A stretch of 64,000 nt of DNA from assembly GCA_002270565.1 (NCBI GenBank), contig NQMI01000091.1, positions 62,001 to 126,000 of the forward strand. The letters run 5' to 3'. This document shows positions 9,690-21,672 of this stretch, piece by piece. The translations under genes were made by a program, and so were the position numbers. Source of the stretch: Stenocarpella maydis (Eukaryota > Ascomycota > Sordariomycetes > Diaporthales > Diaporthaceae). Each line of letters begins with the position of its first letter. Position 1 is the first letter of the stretch. Under the pieces are notes generated by a model. It was not told the origin of the DNA and did not search any database. It saw only the letters and a list, made by a program, of their open reading frames with translations.

Positions 9690-12045
9690 GGTGGATATAA
9701 TACCTATAAGGACCTTAAGGCTGATTTAGATGAAGCTATAAAATCTGCTGGATTCCTTACAACTTTACAAAAAGCAGACGCTAAATGCGCGGTGTTGGTC
9801 TATAGTAGAGGTGCCCTGCAACCCTCAACTGCAATAACAAATAACACCTCAACAATTAAAGCAGGCTGCAGGTGGCGAGCCCTTGCCCATATGACCCGTG
9901 TAACGGCTGGCAAGTGGACTCTCATGATCTAGGAGGGTATGCATACTTATTACGGCCCTCAGGAGGTACCCGAAGCCCAGTGAGGCTGGGCAAAGCTATT
10001 ATAAGACCATTATAACTTCCTCACCCGCACGGCTGCAGACCCAGCCCTTATAAAGCCTACAAGACTTACAGCAGCTCTACACTAAGAGTACCCGAGTGTA
10101 CTACTGGGGCCAAATACCATAAAGAATTGGCTTGCAGACTTCTATAAGTAGCAGTAGGGCATCTATATACCTACCTAAGCAGCAATGGACTGGCTTAAGA
10201 AGGAGGGCTGCTGGTACTATTGGGCTACTAATGAGGAAGGAAGTATTACGGATATCTTCTAATATGAGAAGCAGTAGCTAGTGTGGGTTTGAAAGCTATG
10301 CTTCACGTGCAATCTCTTACTTAACTATACCTATTCAACTAATAGCAAGAAGATGCCCTTCTTTTAAAGCATAGTAGTAACCCATACAAAGAGGATATTG
10401 CTACTATTCCAAGGGGTTATTAATAATGAGAGAGAACCTAGCTTCTGGTAGCTTCTTGAGCAGCTTTATAGTCTTCTCCGCAAGTGCTAAATTAAGCCTC
10501 TAAGGCTCTTTATTACTAACTATAATAACACTCTGATCAATGCCCTTAAGCACAAATTCCCTAAGGCACGCTATTAGCTATATATCTTCTATATTAATAT
10601 AAACATTATCCTTAATATTAAGAAGAAGTAGCATAAGCCGGGAGCTATAGGGCTAGCGATGGGAGGCCCTAAGGCACTAGTAACGGGAGGCCCGAAGGAA
10701 AATACTATGGAGATTGCTAAGGCTAAAGATCTTAATGAGGAGGATAAGGATCTTGCTTCCCTTATAGTGCTAGCAAGAGGGAAGGCTATAGTACCCTTAC
10801 GGGTGCCTAATAAGGTGCTATACACTCAAACAGCCCTTTTCAACCTCCTTAAGTTCATAAAGTACTCTATAGATCGCGAGATCTATGATATAGCTTAGCA
10901 ATAGCTTTAAGAGGTCTTCTTAGATCAGATAGCAATCATTTAGTACCTTAAGATATAGTATATTAATAAGGCTAAGGAGATTATTACTAAATGGGTAGCC
11001 CATTAGATCTGCAAAACCCTCAACTTCAGCTTGCATACAACCTCCTCCACTAAGCAAATGCACTAGAAGCTGAAGGTATACCTAGGCTATAAGATAGGGA
11101 ATCTTCTCTATCTAATAATAGCTAATCATAAGGCTATTAATGATACTGCTTGTGGCCTCCATTAGGAGGAGGTAAAGCAGAAGATATTGTTACTCTAGAA
11201 GTTTAATGGTTAGAAGTAGCTTAGTTAGCTGCTACTACAGGTCTTAAGGGCAGCGCTAGAGATACTTATAATTAAGCGCCAGAAGGCATTAAGGATACTT
11301 TAAAAAGAAGCCCCACAGGGCTATTGCAGACCTTCTAACTGCAGCTGTACGGTCTATATATAGTATGGTGTAACTTATGTAAATTGCATTGCTAATAAAG
11401 AGGAGGCTTTGCTTCCTCTTAAGAAGAGCAATATGCATGAAGACTACTATCTTAATTATAACCTCTCCCTTGAGAACCCTCTCCTTAGCATACACTTGCT
11501 AAAGAAGGTTACTGCTATAAAGGGCAGACCTCATGAGAATGTACCATTTGCAGCTAATGAAAAGGGTCTCTTTAAGAGCTGTAGGAAGGTAGTAATGGGT
11601 AAAAAGATGACCTCCACTATAGCAAGCCTTAGCAGCAGAGCTAGTAATAAGACAAGGGCGATAACAGCTTTAGTATAGCGTGTGAATTCGGCTTTTAAGT
11701 GGAATGATGATACCCTCCAGTCCCTGGATAAAGAGGACGCCCATGGTAGCAATATCTAGCACGCTAGCATCCGTTAGAAGTAGCAGCCAGTAGGAAGGGT
11801 TATGAAGAAGGCAAAGCAGCAGCCTTAGAAGCAAAGGGCGCCGTTAGATATCATAAGAACCTTAGCAGCAGGCACACCCTCAAGCATGAGGTTAGGGGCT
11901 AAGCGGCAGCATATGGCAGCTATCAGAAGTATCAACCAGTTGCCATAGGTAGATCTGACTGTTGAGGACCTCATTAGCGATAATGATGACGACGACGAGG
12001 TGGAGGAGGAGATTCAAGACGAGATTGTAGTCCGTACAGACTAGA
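9690..12045 (+). pseudogene. RIP-degraded Mutator-like (MULE) transposase relic
   Basis: Reading through stop codons on the plus strand gives a long continuous protein-like track. A Cys-containing N-terminal part with AGCRWRALAHMTR resembles the FAR1/MULE zinc-binding region. At about 10330-10600 comes a transposase core: TYSTNSKKMPFF, then VTHTKR, an EPSFWWLLEQL segment, LFITNYNNTL and ALKHKFPKARYQL. This is the order of the MULE DDE domain. The C-terminal part holds GYCRPSNCSC and an Asp/Glu-rich tail near 11960-12040. In-frame TAG codons are frequent where CAG is expected (for example 9930-9932), a C-to-T pattern typical of repeat-induced point mutation. It is dead. I could not find the terminal inverted repeats, and the 5' side abuts an assembly gap. 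Confidence 0.75.
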
Positions 12046-12888
12046 TATATAGCAAAACACTATTGATTTGAGCGATTCCTACTATAGCGAGTGTAACAAT
12101 AGTAGCATTGCTGAAGCAATAATAAGGACTACTGGTGATGGTAGCGGCTAAGGTTAAAATAATAGTTTACATACTAATTTCGCTAGTCTGTGTTATATGT
12201 GCACTGGGTCGGTACATGTGTGGATGTACCATCCGTTTTTGTGGATGCGAATATCCGCGTTCTTCAAAGTAGATGATGTCGGTTCCAATGCCTTGATATT
12301 TAAGTTAGTGAAGTATGGCTAGGTATACTCAACTGATTCTCCCCACCTTTAATCTAGGATTTCAGCTTCTAATAATCTGCCCTGCTACGTGATTGACTTC
12401 AAGAGGCCTTGCGATGCGACTGCATTTAGCTAAACTGTATCTCAGCTGCTTTCAAGGTGGCAACTGGTGTGGTGAAAGGGCGCCCAAACCAGGACATGGC
12501 GTCAGAAAATTACCAGCGATGCTCTGCAAAATACGGAGGTATATGGAACATATATATGACTGTTTGGACTTTACATTTGGCCTCGCGCCCTGGCATTGAG
12601 CCTCTGCAAAGCTAAAGCTACGTTTTCGTATTGTGATGAGCCCACTTGGGCATGTAGCCCGGAACCCTAAGAATCAATTAATGGGATTTCTTTTCTTCAT
12701 TCGCTGGGGAGCCATTGGTTCGATGACTGTAATTATACCAGGTGGAAAGCCCCTCCCGGGGCCCTGGGAGCTATTCATCCAATATTTAAGCATTACGGAT
12801 TAAATAGACATGGAGGCAGTTCGCTTTTGTTACTCGCTCCACTCGCTCCACGGGCGAACCCCCTCTACGCTACTCAGTAGGGCCCTTC
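12046..12888. other. AT-rich flank of the transposon relic
   Basis: AT-rich sequence between the end of the transposase track and the minisatellite, probably part of the same degraded island. It holds only short random frames. Confidence 0.45.
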
Positions 12889-13055
12889 AGGTGCCCAGAG
12901 GAAGGACCCTAACATGCCTAGAGGAGGGCCCTCCACGTGCCTAGAGAGAGGACTCTCTATATACCTAGAGGATAGACTTTTATATGCCCAGAGGAGGGCC
13001 CTTTAGGCGCCTGAAGGAAGAGCCCTCGCGCGCCTAGAGGGAGGGCCTCCTTCCT
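12889..13055. repeat. Diverged minisatellite, 7 copies of a 23-24 bp unit
   Basis: Seven head-to-tail units of the form TGCCTAGAGGAGGGCCCTNNANR alternate at 23 and 24 bp. They have drifted mainly by transitions. Each unit contains a GGGCCC-centred palindromic core. Related sequence forms the centre of the MITE-like element at 21176-21518. Confidence 0.8.
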
Positions 13056-14059
13056 AGGCCCCCTAGCCTCTTTAGGTTAGGGTTCTCCGACCGGGGTTTT
13101 TTTTATAGCATTTATACTAATTAATTAGTATATAACCATTATCTGGCCTTTAATCAGTTTAAAATTTTGAACTATCTGGGTAGTATGGTATATTAAGATC
13201 CCATTTATGAACTATTCTGGATGAATAGTAAATCATAATATCCTGTGATGTCAACAAGGAAGGAGATCATCGAGTAGTTGATCATCGAAACAATTATGAT
13301 TGATGGCTATGATGAGCTGCATAGTGCGTTCCATGCCATTATTCACGTGGTGTAGTTGAGGGGGGTGTGATCTCTTGCCACGGATGCAAAGAACCATTGT
13401 CACGGGCCACCCTTGAGAATAATTTTATTGCTTGCCCATCCTCGTTCTGAACCAGGAAAGACCACAAAAGCTGCCTGTATATTAAGGAAGTGCGTGTAGA
13501 TGGCATCAGTACAGCCTTTCACAATATTGATGCTAGACTTGACGTGAAGCTGCCTCAGCCTGGCCTGACAGGGCGGAGCGTGACAAAAACATCTGAACCA
13601 GTGGTCAGTGTGAGTGACAGGGACCCCCTCCCCTGTCCAGCCTAGCAAACAGCGGTCGGGACATGTGAAGGGGGAACCTCGAGTAGTTAAGGTGAAATTG
13701 CTCCACGTGCTCTAGCACGAATATAATACAATAATGTGCGCCAGGGGTTAATTGGTGACGGTAACATGCGGGTGTTCCAGAAGTTCTGAAAAGAGCCTGT
13801 TAAGAGACATTGAAGTGTGTGAGCGGCTGATGGCAGTCGGAGGACTCGCTATGGGGGGAGGGGTCAAGTGGCTGGCTGGGCCGAGTAGTACAATATCCAG
13901 AGTACTCCAGATGTCGAGGTCCGAGACAGGGTCCACAGCCGGGGGAGACGGGCTGGGGTTGCTACTTGTGGGGGGGGGAAGGGCGGGCTGGCAGGGGAGC
14001 AACGGGGCGCTAGGCCAGGATGACTAGCACATGGTGTCAGAGCCTCGGCCTAGCGGCCT
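13056..14059. other. Intergenic, transposon island edge to SCP2 promoter
   Basis: The first 250 bp are AT rich (TTAATTAATTAGTATA). The rest returns to ordinary composition and includes G-runs near 13968. No gene is supported. Confidence 0.4.
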
Positions 14060-14434
14060 GGTCTGTGGACGTTCACATGTTCACATGCCCCCGTTGCGAC
14101 CAAGGCCCCGAAAGGCATTGCGGTCATCAGCCATTACAGCCAGTGCCTACTGCCGATCCCTTATTGTTATAAGTGCCACATAAGATCATACGCCTTTTCT
14201 CTGGAGACCTTTCTGCCCTCTCATTTCTCCCGCTTTCCGACACACACGTGGTGACACGATATACAACCCCTCCCCCCCCCAAAAAAAAACCACTATTCGC
14301 AATACCAATCAGACAGGCAGGCAGACCGACCGACCGACAGACAGACAGACACACACCCCCCTCTGACACATCATCCGCAAAAATGTCGCTCAAGAATGGT
14401 ACGTGCGACCCAGGCACACCGCGTGGTACTCTGT
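14060..14434 (+). repeat. Duplicated 5' region of the SCP2 gene, probable assembly artefact
   Basis: These 375 bases are repeated almost perfectly at 14436-14810, on the other side of the N at 14435. The copy includes the leader, the ATG (14383) and the first splice donor of the SCP2 gene, then breaks off. The only visible difference is in a C/A homopolymer. A near-identical copy abutting an N is best explained as unmerged overlapping contigs, not as a real duplication. Confidence 0.8.
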
Positions 14435-14435
14435 N
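14435..14435. other. Assembly gap (N)
   Basis: A single N lies exactly between two near-identical 375 bp copies of the SCP2 5' region. Confidence 0.95.
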
Positions 14436-14758
14436 GGTCTGTGGACGTTCACATGTTCACATGCCCCCGTTGCGACCAAGGCCCCGAAAGGCATTGCGGT
14501 CATCAGCCATTACAGCCAGTGCCTACTGCCGATCCCTTATTGTTATAAGTGCCACATAAGATCATACGCCTTTTCTCTGGAGACCTTTCTGCCCTCTCAT
14601 TTCTCCCGCTTTCCGACACACACGTGGTGACACGATATACACCCCCCCCCCCCCCCAAAAAAAAACCACTATTCGCAATACCAATCAGACAGGCAGGCAG
14701 ACCGACCGACCGACAGACAGACAGACACACACCCCCCTCTGACACATCATCCGCAAAA

Positions 14759-15309
14759 ATGTCGCTCAAGAATGGTACGTGCGACCCAGGCACACCGCGT
14801 GGTACTCTGTGGCTCGAATATGCGAACCGCCCTGGCTGACAGCGTGACACGTGTGAACAGACAAGTTCCCCTCCTCGGTCGCCTTCGACGCCATCAACGA
14901 GGCACTCAACGCCAGCGAGGCCGACAAGAAGGACGCCATCAAGCAGGGTAACGGCATCTACGCCTTTACGCTCAAGAATGCCGCTGGCGAGACAGACAGC
15001 TGGCACATCGACCTGAAGAATGAGGGCAAGGTCAAAAAGGGCGTTGCGGAGAAGGCTGATGGTAGGTGATACCGTGCCCAAGCATATATATATCCCGAGG
15101 TGGTGCAGCAGCTACTGACACGCAGGTGCCCGCCACCAACAACAGTCACGCTCACCCTGTCCGATGCAGACTTCGGTAACCTCGTTGCTGGCAAGGGAAA
15201 CGCACAGAAGCTATTCATGGGCGGGAAGCTCAAGATCAAGGGCAACGTCATGAAGGCGACCAAGCTGGACCCCATCCTGAAGAAGGCGCAGACCAAGGCC
15301 AAGCTGTAG
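14759..15309 (+). CDS. SCP2-domain sterol/lipid carrier, peroxisomal
   Basis: Three exons (14759-14774, 14861-15061, 15146-15309) encode 126 residues and phases close exactly. The first exon is only 16 nt (MSLKN plus one base). Donors are GTACGT and GTAGGT; acceptors are ACAG and AACAG. The protein is a stand-alone SCP2 domain with a FDAINEAL helix, TDSWHIDLKN, VTLTLSDADF, LVAGKGNAQKLFMGGKLKIKGN and MKATKLDPIL. It ends in AKL, a canonical type-1 peroxisomal targeting signal. Family members bind sterols, fatty acids or acyl-CoA and serve peroxisomal beta-oxidation. Its 5' part is present a second time upstream, next to an N, so the promoter sequence here may be duplicated artificially. Confidence 0.93.
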
Positions 15310-16625
15310 AGGTCGAGGTTCGGGATGCGTTACCATGATGGAGTCTGGACGGACTGGGGAGGCCGCCCGCGGGAGCCCAGGAAGCCCAGGGTGTGACTGA
15401 GCCACACATCCCCGGACCTCACCTCCTGATGGGCTGGACTGGGCCTCGGCAGGGAGCGGACGGTGTCTTGCTACTGGCAGGCATGGGGAAATGTAGATTA
15501 CAGATGGCCGGACGTATGCTGCAGCGTGACATCTTTGGATGTCATGCCATTAGACTATAATCAGCAGTATTGACTTGTGTCTCCTCGTTATGGCCTCCCG
15601 AGTCTCGCCTGTTGAGTCCATGTCAGCCTGTTGTCACCGACTTGCATGCAATGCAATGCAATGCGCAAGGCTGGAGCCCTGTGGACACATCTCAGGCGTT
15701 CCGACAGCAAGAGGTGCGTTAGTGTTGTTTCTTCTTCTAAATAAACCTATAAAATCTATATGATGAAACACTGGTTGAGTTGATTATATCCATCGCAGGT
15801 GTCTGAAACCCGAACGGGGCAAGTTAAGCCGGATAAACCAGCTGGCGACCAGCTGTGCTGAGCTGGCAAGCCGCATCCGGCCGCCTGTCTTACAGCTACA
15901 GCCGTCTGTACCTCTGTATCCAAGTACTCAGGTACCGCTGCTCGAGACTTCCCCAGAAGACGCTCGGGCCACTTGCCGCCCATTACGCAAAATCGGCGGG
16001 CAGTCCTGGGGAGTCCAGCCAGCCAGCCACTCCAAGCCCAGCCCGGCTCACGCCTCCGACTTGGGTTTTTTTTCTCAACTTCTCCATCCGCACCCGTCAG
16101 TCGCGCGACAGACGACCAAGGCAGCAGATCCCTCCCACTCCGTCCAGAATTTCCACCCTGCCTCTCATCCTCCCACCCTTCAACTCCATCCGCACCTCTT
16201 GCTCGAGTGCCGTGATTCGATTGCCTTTCGATGTCAATCGCATCAGGACGCGTCTGTTCTTGATGACTCTCTCCTTTCTGTCATTCTAGACCTGCGACAC
16301 GCTGCGCCTTTGTTTATCCCGGTTCGAGGAAGCTGGAGGTTTCTTCCACACCTTTTCTCCTCTCGTCTTCGCCTTCGCTGTCGAAGCTCGATCCGGTGTA
16401 CATCCACTGAGGCTCCTTCCACAGCCCGAGCCTCCTGGCTTGGTTTCCCGCTGACGTCGACGGCCTTGGTTCCCCCGCTGCTGAGACCCCCTGCCTCGCG
16501 ACACTACGCGACTGCTGCCCACCCGAACCCCTCCAGCGTCGCGAGCTCAATAATCCCATCCGCGCACCACCCGGTTTGGATGCGTTGCTCCTCGCACTAG
16601 ATCCTTGCGATCATCTTGTCTCACC
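15310..16625. other. Intergenic spacer and NUP2 promoter/leader
   Basis: About 1.3 kb between SCP2 and NUP2. The last 600 bases are strongly pyrimidine rich with CCATCC-type tracts, as in long fungal 5' leaders. An intron in the leader is possible but not provable. Confidence 0.4.
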
Positions 16626-19600
16626 ATGGACACCTCCACGCGACAACGTGGTACTCAATACGGCTCTCGCCCCAGCCAACCTGCCTCCTTCAGCGGCTTC
16701 CCCTCCAAGCTGCGTCATGAGGTCGGTGACGATGGCCGTGGCCGCCCCTCGTCGCGACCTCTAGGCACCTGGAGGTCCACAGGCCCGGGTGCTACTGGTA
16801 CCCAGCCAGGAGCGTCGTCTGTTGTAGCAGGCAGGCGACTCTTCGACCGGAATCAGTCTCGCCTGGGCGCAAGCACAGCACGACACTCTTCCAACTCGCC
16901 TGCCAACACCCACGGCAAGCTCTTTAGCAGGACCGGCCTTGCCAACGGCAGCAACCACAAGTTCACCTTCTCCTCCCGTCTACCCCCTAATGCTACGCGT
17001 GAGAGCTTCACCGCCGCCACGCCGGGGCGTTCATTCCGGGCCTCCACCGCCGATCTCAACGGACGAGCCATGTCCAAGACCTCCTCGACCAGCCTCTTCC
17101 CCATGAGGATCTCATCTCCACCCCCCGAGCTCGATGGCGAGGAGCTTGCCAAGCAGGTTCCCGACAACCCAGACAGGGTTGGCTCTGTCTACGCTGACGA
17201 ATTCCTGTCACACCTCGTCCCCGCGGAGCTCGATGACCTCCAGCGACGCCAGTTTCTCTGTGTCCTCGACCTGCGACGGCTGAAGTATGCCGCCTCCGAG
17301 ATCTTCGCTAAGAAGGACTGGAGGGTCAATATCATGAACTTTGCCAAGGAGTACGAGAAAAGCCGGAGCTTGATCATGCTGCGCTATGGACTCTACGAGT
17401 TCAAGACTGTTCCGGCTTCTAGGGAACTGCTGAAGAAGTGGAAGCAGGAGAACAATGTACCAGAGGAGGACGAGGAGATGGAAGAAGCTGATGCCCCCAG
17501 GGTCAATGGAACCTCAAGCTTCAGGTCCTCGGTGAAGAGACGAGCTGGAGACGACCTCGATGACGATAGTGCTTCCCCCCCCAAGCGCCGCGTCACAGAG
17601 CGAGAGCCTCTGACCGAATCGGCGGCGCTAACATCGAATGCGGGTGCGACCCCTTTTGCGAAGAAGACCAAGCGCAGCGCTGAGCACATAGACGAGGCCG
17701 ACGAGAACCTGCCCAGCAAGAAGAAGTCCAGCACCCTCTCCATTTTTGAGGATGTTGCCAACAGCTCCCCAGCGCGCCAAGCCGCAAGCCCCACCAAGTC
17801 TGCCGCGAAGAGCCTCTTTGCCCAGCCACCCGCATCATCTCGCCAACCCAAGTTCGGCGCCGGAGCTAAGGTCTCTTCGGGTAACATTTTCGGCCACTTG
17901 TCCGAGCAGAATTCTCCCGACGGTAGTGATGACGACGAGGATAACGATGGTGAATCAGAAGATGCCGAGGGTGAGGATGAAGAGCCGGAGAGCCAAACCC
18001 CAGCACCCAAGGCAACTGCCAGTGCTGCCCCGTCGCTCTTTGGTACTAAGCGCCCGTCGGGTGATTCCACGGAGGCTGCTTCCAAGGGCACCGGTCTCTT
18101 CGGTCGTATCACTAAGGGTGGAGATGGCGAGCCTGTGCGAGCAACAGGTGATGCCGCCCCTGGGCTTTTCAGCGCGAAGCCACCGGTAAGCCCGTCGAAG
18201 GAGGTCCAGGACAAGACCTGGAACCCGAACACGCCCATCAAGTTTGGTGGTGCAGCTTCCCAACCTGGTGCCTTACTCTTTGGGACAAACTCCAGCCAGC
18301 CGGGCTCCATATTTGCCAGCAAGCCCAAGGAGAGCACTCAGCCAGCCTTTGGCTCGACTACCCCGAAGGCCAGTGCTGCGCCTACTCTTGATACCCAAGT
18401 ACAGGATTCCGTGAAGGAGACACCAAAGCAGGCTGCGCCGTCCTTGTTTGGGCAGCCTCCGAACTCGACGGGCGGCCTCTTCGGCAATGCCTCGGGCATG
18501 CCTGCCTTTGGAGCATCTACGCCTGGTCAGCAGAAGTCCGACGGCAAAGAGCCTTCCGCCGCAACACCTTCAACAGGTCTCTTTGGTCAGCCTAATAATG
18601 CGAGCACGACGCCCTTTGGTAAACCCGCAGAGACTCCTGCCCCGACGTCTATCTTTGCGAACCTCAACAAGTCTGCCCCCACAACCCAAACTTCAGCACC
18701 GTCTCTGTTCGGGACGGCGAGCGAAAGGCCCAGTGGCACGCTATTTGGCACGAAGAGTGATGAGAAGCCGTCTTCTACGTCATCGCTGTTTTCGGCTCAG
18801 CCGTCTTCAACCTCGACACTGTTCGGTGGAACGGCCAGCTTGGGTGAAGAAAAGAAGGAGTCGTCAGCGACGAAGAGGAAGAAGCCTGACACTGACGAGG
18901 CTGGTTCGGTCTTTGGCAGCGCATCTGCCGAGCCAGCACCCAAGAAGTACACGTTTGGAGGTAGCGCACCGACCCCTGCAGCGAGTCTGCCGCCCAAGAC
19001 CGCAGAAGCAGCCAAGGGCTCGACCGAGGCCGGCGCGGTCTTCGGCGCCAGCTCGCAAGACGGCGGCAAGACGTACAGCTTTGGAAGCAATGCGTCCTCC
19101 ACGCCTGCTCCTTCAATCTCGAAGCCGGCAGATACTCCGGCTCCCACGTCTCTCTTTGGAAACCCGGCTCCGCAGGCCGAGCCGGCGAAGACACAGCCCA
19201 GCATCTTCGCAAATGCCCCTGCTCCCAGCTCAGGTTTCACTTTCGGTGGAGCTTCAACAAGCACAGCTCCAACCAGCCTGTTCGGAACCGCGTCTGGAAA
19301 TGATGCTAATAACAACAATACAACCCAGCAGCAGAGCTTCTCATTCGGCAGCACTGGTGCGGCCGCTGCCGCGCCCGCCACCAGCTCCTTCACGTTCGAC
19401 GCTGGTGTCAAGAACCCTTTCTCAGGCGGAAATTCCGCCGGGGTCTCGTTTGATTTTGGAGCTACTCCTGCTCAGAGTCAAACATCCAGCGCGCCGTTCC
19501 AGTTTGGAACCAATCCTGCTCCAGCGGCCCCAGCCACGTCCAGCTTTACATTTGGCGGGGACTCGCAGCCCGCAACTAATGGCCCGTCGTCGTCCAGCTT

Positions 19601-20468
19601 CACCTTCGGAGGGGCCTCGCAGCCTGCAAATGCTGCACCTGCCCCATCCTCCAACCTGTTTGGAGGCTCGCAGCCAAACGGTGGATCTTCCATTTTCAAC
19701 TTTGGCGGCGCTTCCCAGGCGCCGTCTCAGCCAACCTCGTCCGCCAACATGTTCTCTGGTCAGCCGGCAAACGCAGCGCAAGGCATTTTCGCTGGTAGTC
19801 TGGCGCCCCCCGCTGGATCCTCGACTGGCACGAGTAAGTAGTGTCTCGTTTCCTTATTTTCTAGGACTACGCATTTCGTTATTCTTGGCAGTCCATCATT
19901 AACGTCATGTAAAGATACCCCTTTGTTTGGCGGAGCGTCTAGCATAGCTACGACGCCGGCTGCTGGCACCCCCGAGCCAGAAGCCACACAGGCCAAGAAG
20001 GATAATGCAACGAGCGAACAGACGGCTGACGAGGACGGAAAACCACAGGAGCAAATTTCCCTAACCGAAGGTGGGCCCGGGGAAGAGGACGAGCAGGTCG
20101 TTCATGAGGTACGAGCCAAGGCTCTCCGACTGGCGCCCAAGTCCGATGACGATAATAAGGACCAGGCTGCCAAGAAGAACCCGTGGAAGACAGAGGGATT
20201 AGGACCACTCAGGCTCCTCAAGCACAAGAACACGGGCGCCGTACGCATCCTGCTGCGTGCCGAACCCCGTGGCAACGTTGCCATGAACAAGGCCATTTTG
20301 CCTGACTTCGATTACAAGGTCGACAAGGGCGCAAAGTGGATCAAGGTGCCGTGCGCGAAGGAAGATGGCAAGGGCTTGGAGACTTGGATGCTCCAGGTCA
20401 AGACCAACGAGCTCGCGCTCAAGCTCGCCGATGCCTTGGAGGAGCACAAGGAAGCGAACAAGAAGTAG
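16626..20468 (+). CDS. NUP2: Nucleoporin Nup2 (FG repeats plus Ran-binding domain)
   Basis: Two exons, 16626-19833 and 19915-20468, give 1253 residues. The start is the CACCATGG at 16626; the open frame extends slightly upstream but without an ATG. The 81 bp intron has a GTAAGT donor and a less usual AAAG acceptor, the only site that keeps frame (GTN-TPLFGG). The N-terminal 200 residues are basic. A conserved block, VPAELDDLQRRQFLCVLDL, lies near residue 200, and acidic and Lys-rich stretches follow. From about 400 to 1060 come dozens of FG repeats (SLFG, GLFG, FTFGG). The C-terminus has a Ran-binding domain with LKHKNTG, VRILLRAEP and WIKVPCAKEDG. Nup2 is a mobile nuclear-basket nucleoporin binding importin alpha and RanGTP. 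Confidence 0.92.
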
Positions 20469-21175
20469 GGCGAAGCTCGCCCCAGGGGGGGCGGACATTA
20501 ATCTGAAGGGGCGGCACAAGCAAGAAGGGGGAAGCAGCTGTGAAATCTGTATTATGACAAGGCAAAGCGCAGGCGTTGGACCAAGTGGTTTCAATTGAAT
20601 AACTGGCGCAGATACATCGTGATACCAAGTGGTACATACAAAGCATGAATCATTGAGAAGATGATGAGCCCTTGGCTGTTACGGACACACAGGTTTTTGG
20701 GGGAAAACAAGTAGTCAGAAGCAACTACTAATACTGCTGCACAACGCTGGGCCCCTTGGTTTTGGACTTTGTTTGATTGCTTACCCCCCCCCCCGGCCAA
20801 CACCCACCTGCAACAACACACGATGGTTGGTTGCTTTTCTCCCTCTTCCTCTTTTAGCTGCATAGCACTGGCATCTTGTATGGAGTATGTACCCCACCCC
20901 GTCATCATCCCCCACCACATCTCGGCATTTTCGGCCAGCTCGGCGAGGCTGGCACATTGGAGCACAAAAAGCACAGATAGTCGCATTGGCAACTCTGAAA
21001 TCGAAATTGTCATCTGCTTATACTGCCTGGTCATAGCATGGTTCAATGGGGGGGGGGGGTTTCTTGAACGTGTGTTGCTCGTTCGCAAGCTGTCCTCCTG
21101 ACAGGGCAAAGGAGAAAGGGCATTGCAGACAGCTCACACATCGTCGCAACCGCGTGAGCAAATGTGCCCCGAACA
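20469..21175. other. Intergenic, NUP2 3' flank
   Basis: 700 bp after NUP2 with C- and G-homopolymers near 20787 and 21050. No gene is seen. Confidence 0.45.
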
Positions 21176-21518
21176 GGCAGTTAATATCCGCCCACCCAGC
21201 CTTTGCCTGTTTACCCACCTAGTATAAGCAATAGCCGTGCAGCATACTATAACTTCTTATAACTCCAGAGCCTGTTAAACTACCGCGCCCCAAAGCACCT
21301 CCACACACCTGAAGGAAGCCCCTCCATATACCCAGAAGAAGGGCCCTTCCTCTAGGCACGCCGAGGGCCTTCAGGGAGGGCCTTCCTCAGGACGCATAGA
21401 GGGCTTTGGGGCAGGGTAGTTTAAAGGGCGGTACAAGGAATTATAGTAGGCTGTACGCTTAATTCCTCATAGTAGGTGGGCGAATAGGAAAAGGCTGGGT
21501 GGGCGGACGTTGACTGCC
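21176..21518. mobile_element. MITE-like palindromic element with minisatellite core
   Basis: The two ends are long imperfect inverted repeats. The left arm (21176 to about 21300) runs GGCAGT, CCGCCCACCCAGCCTTT, CCCACCTA, ACTATAA, TTAAACTACC, GCCCCAAAGC. The right arm, read on the minus strand from 21518, repeats the same order. Many mismatches are transitions, as expected from RIP. The centre (about 21290-21420) is made of GGGCCCTTC / CCTGAAGG-like units related to the 12.9 kb minisatellite. It has no coding capacity. A target-site duplication is not clear. The superfamily cannot be named; a non-autonomous DNA transposon or foldback element fits best. Confidence 0.75.
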
Positions 21519-21672
21519 TACTACGCACCCAATCTGCCATGCACTCACCATATACTGTGCCAATCACCCGACGTCAGCTGAACTTATCCCCAATGTTTTA
21601 GTGAACTACAAATGCACATTTTAGCTCTTATTTTCTCCCGAAACGCTTCAGAGTCCAAACCCTGACACCGTC

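Noticed and set aside
12889..13055. Possible CRISPR-like array
   Set aside because: Units are directly adjacent with no unique spacers, are diverged, and the genome is eukaryotic. It is a minisatellite.
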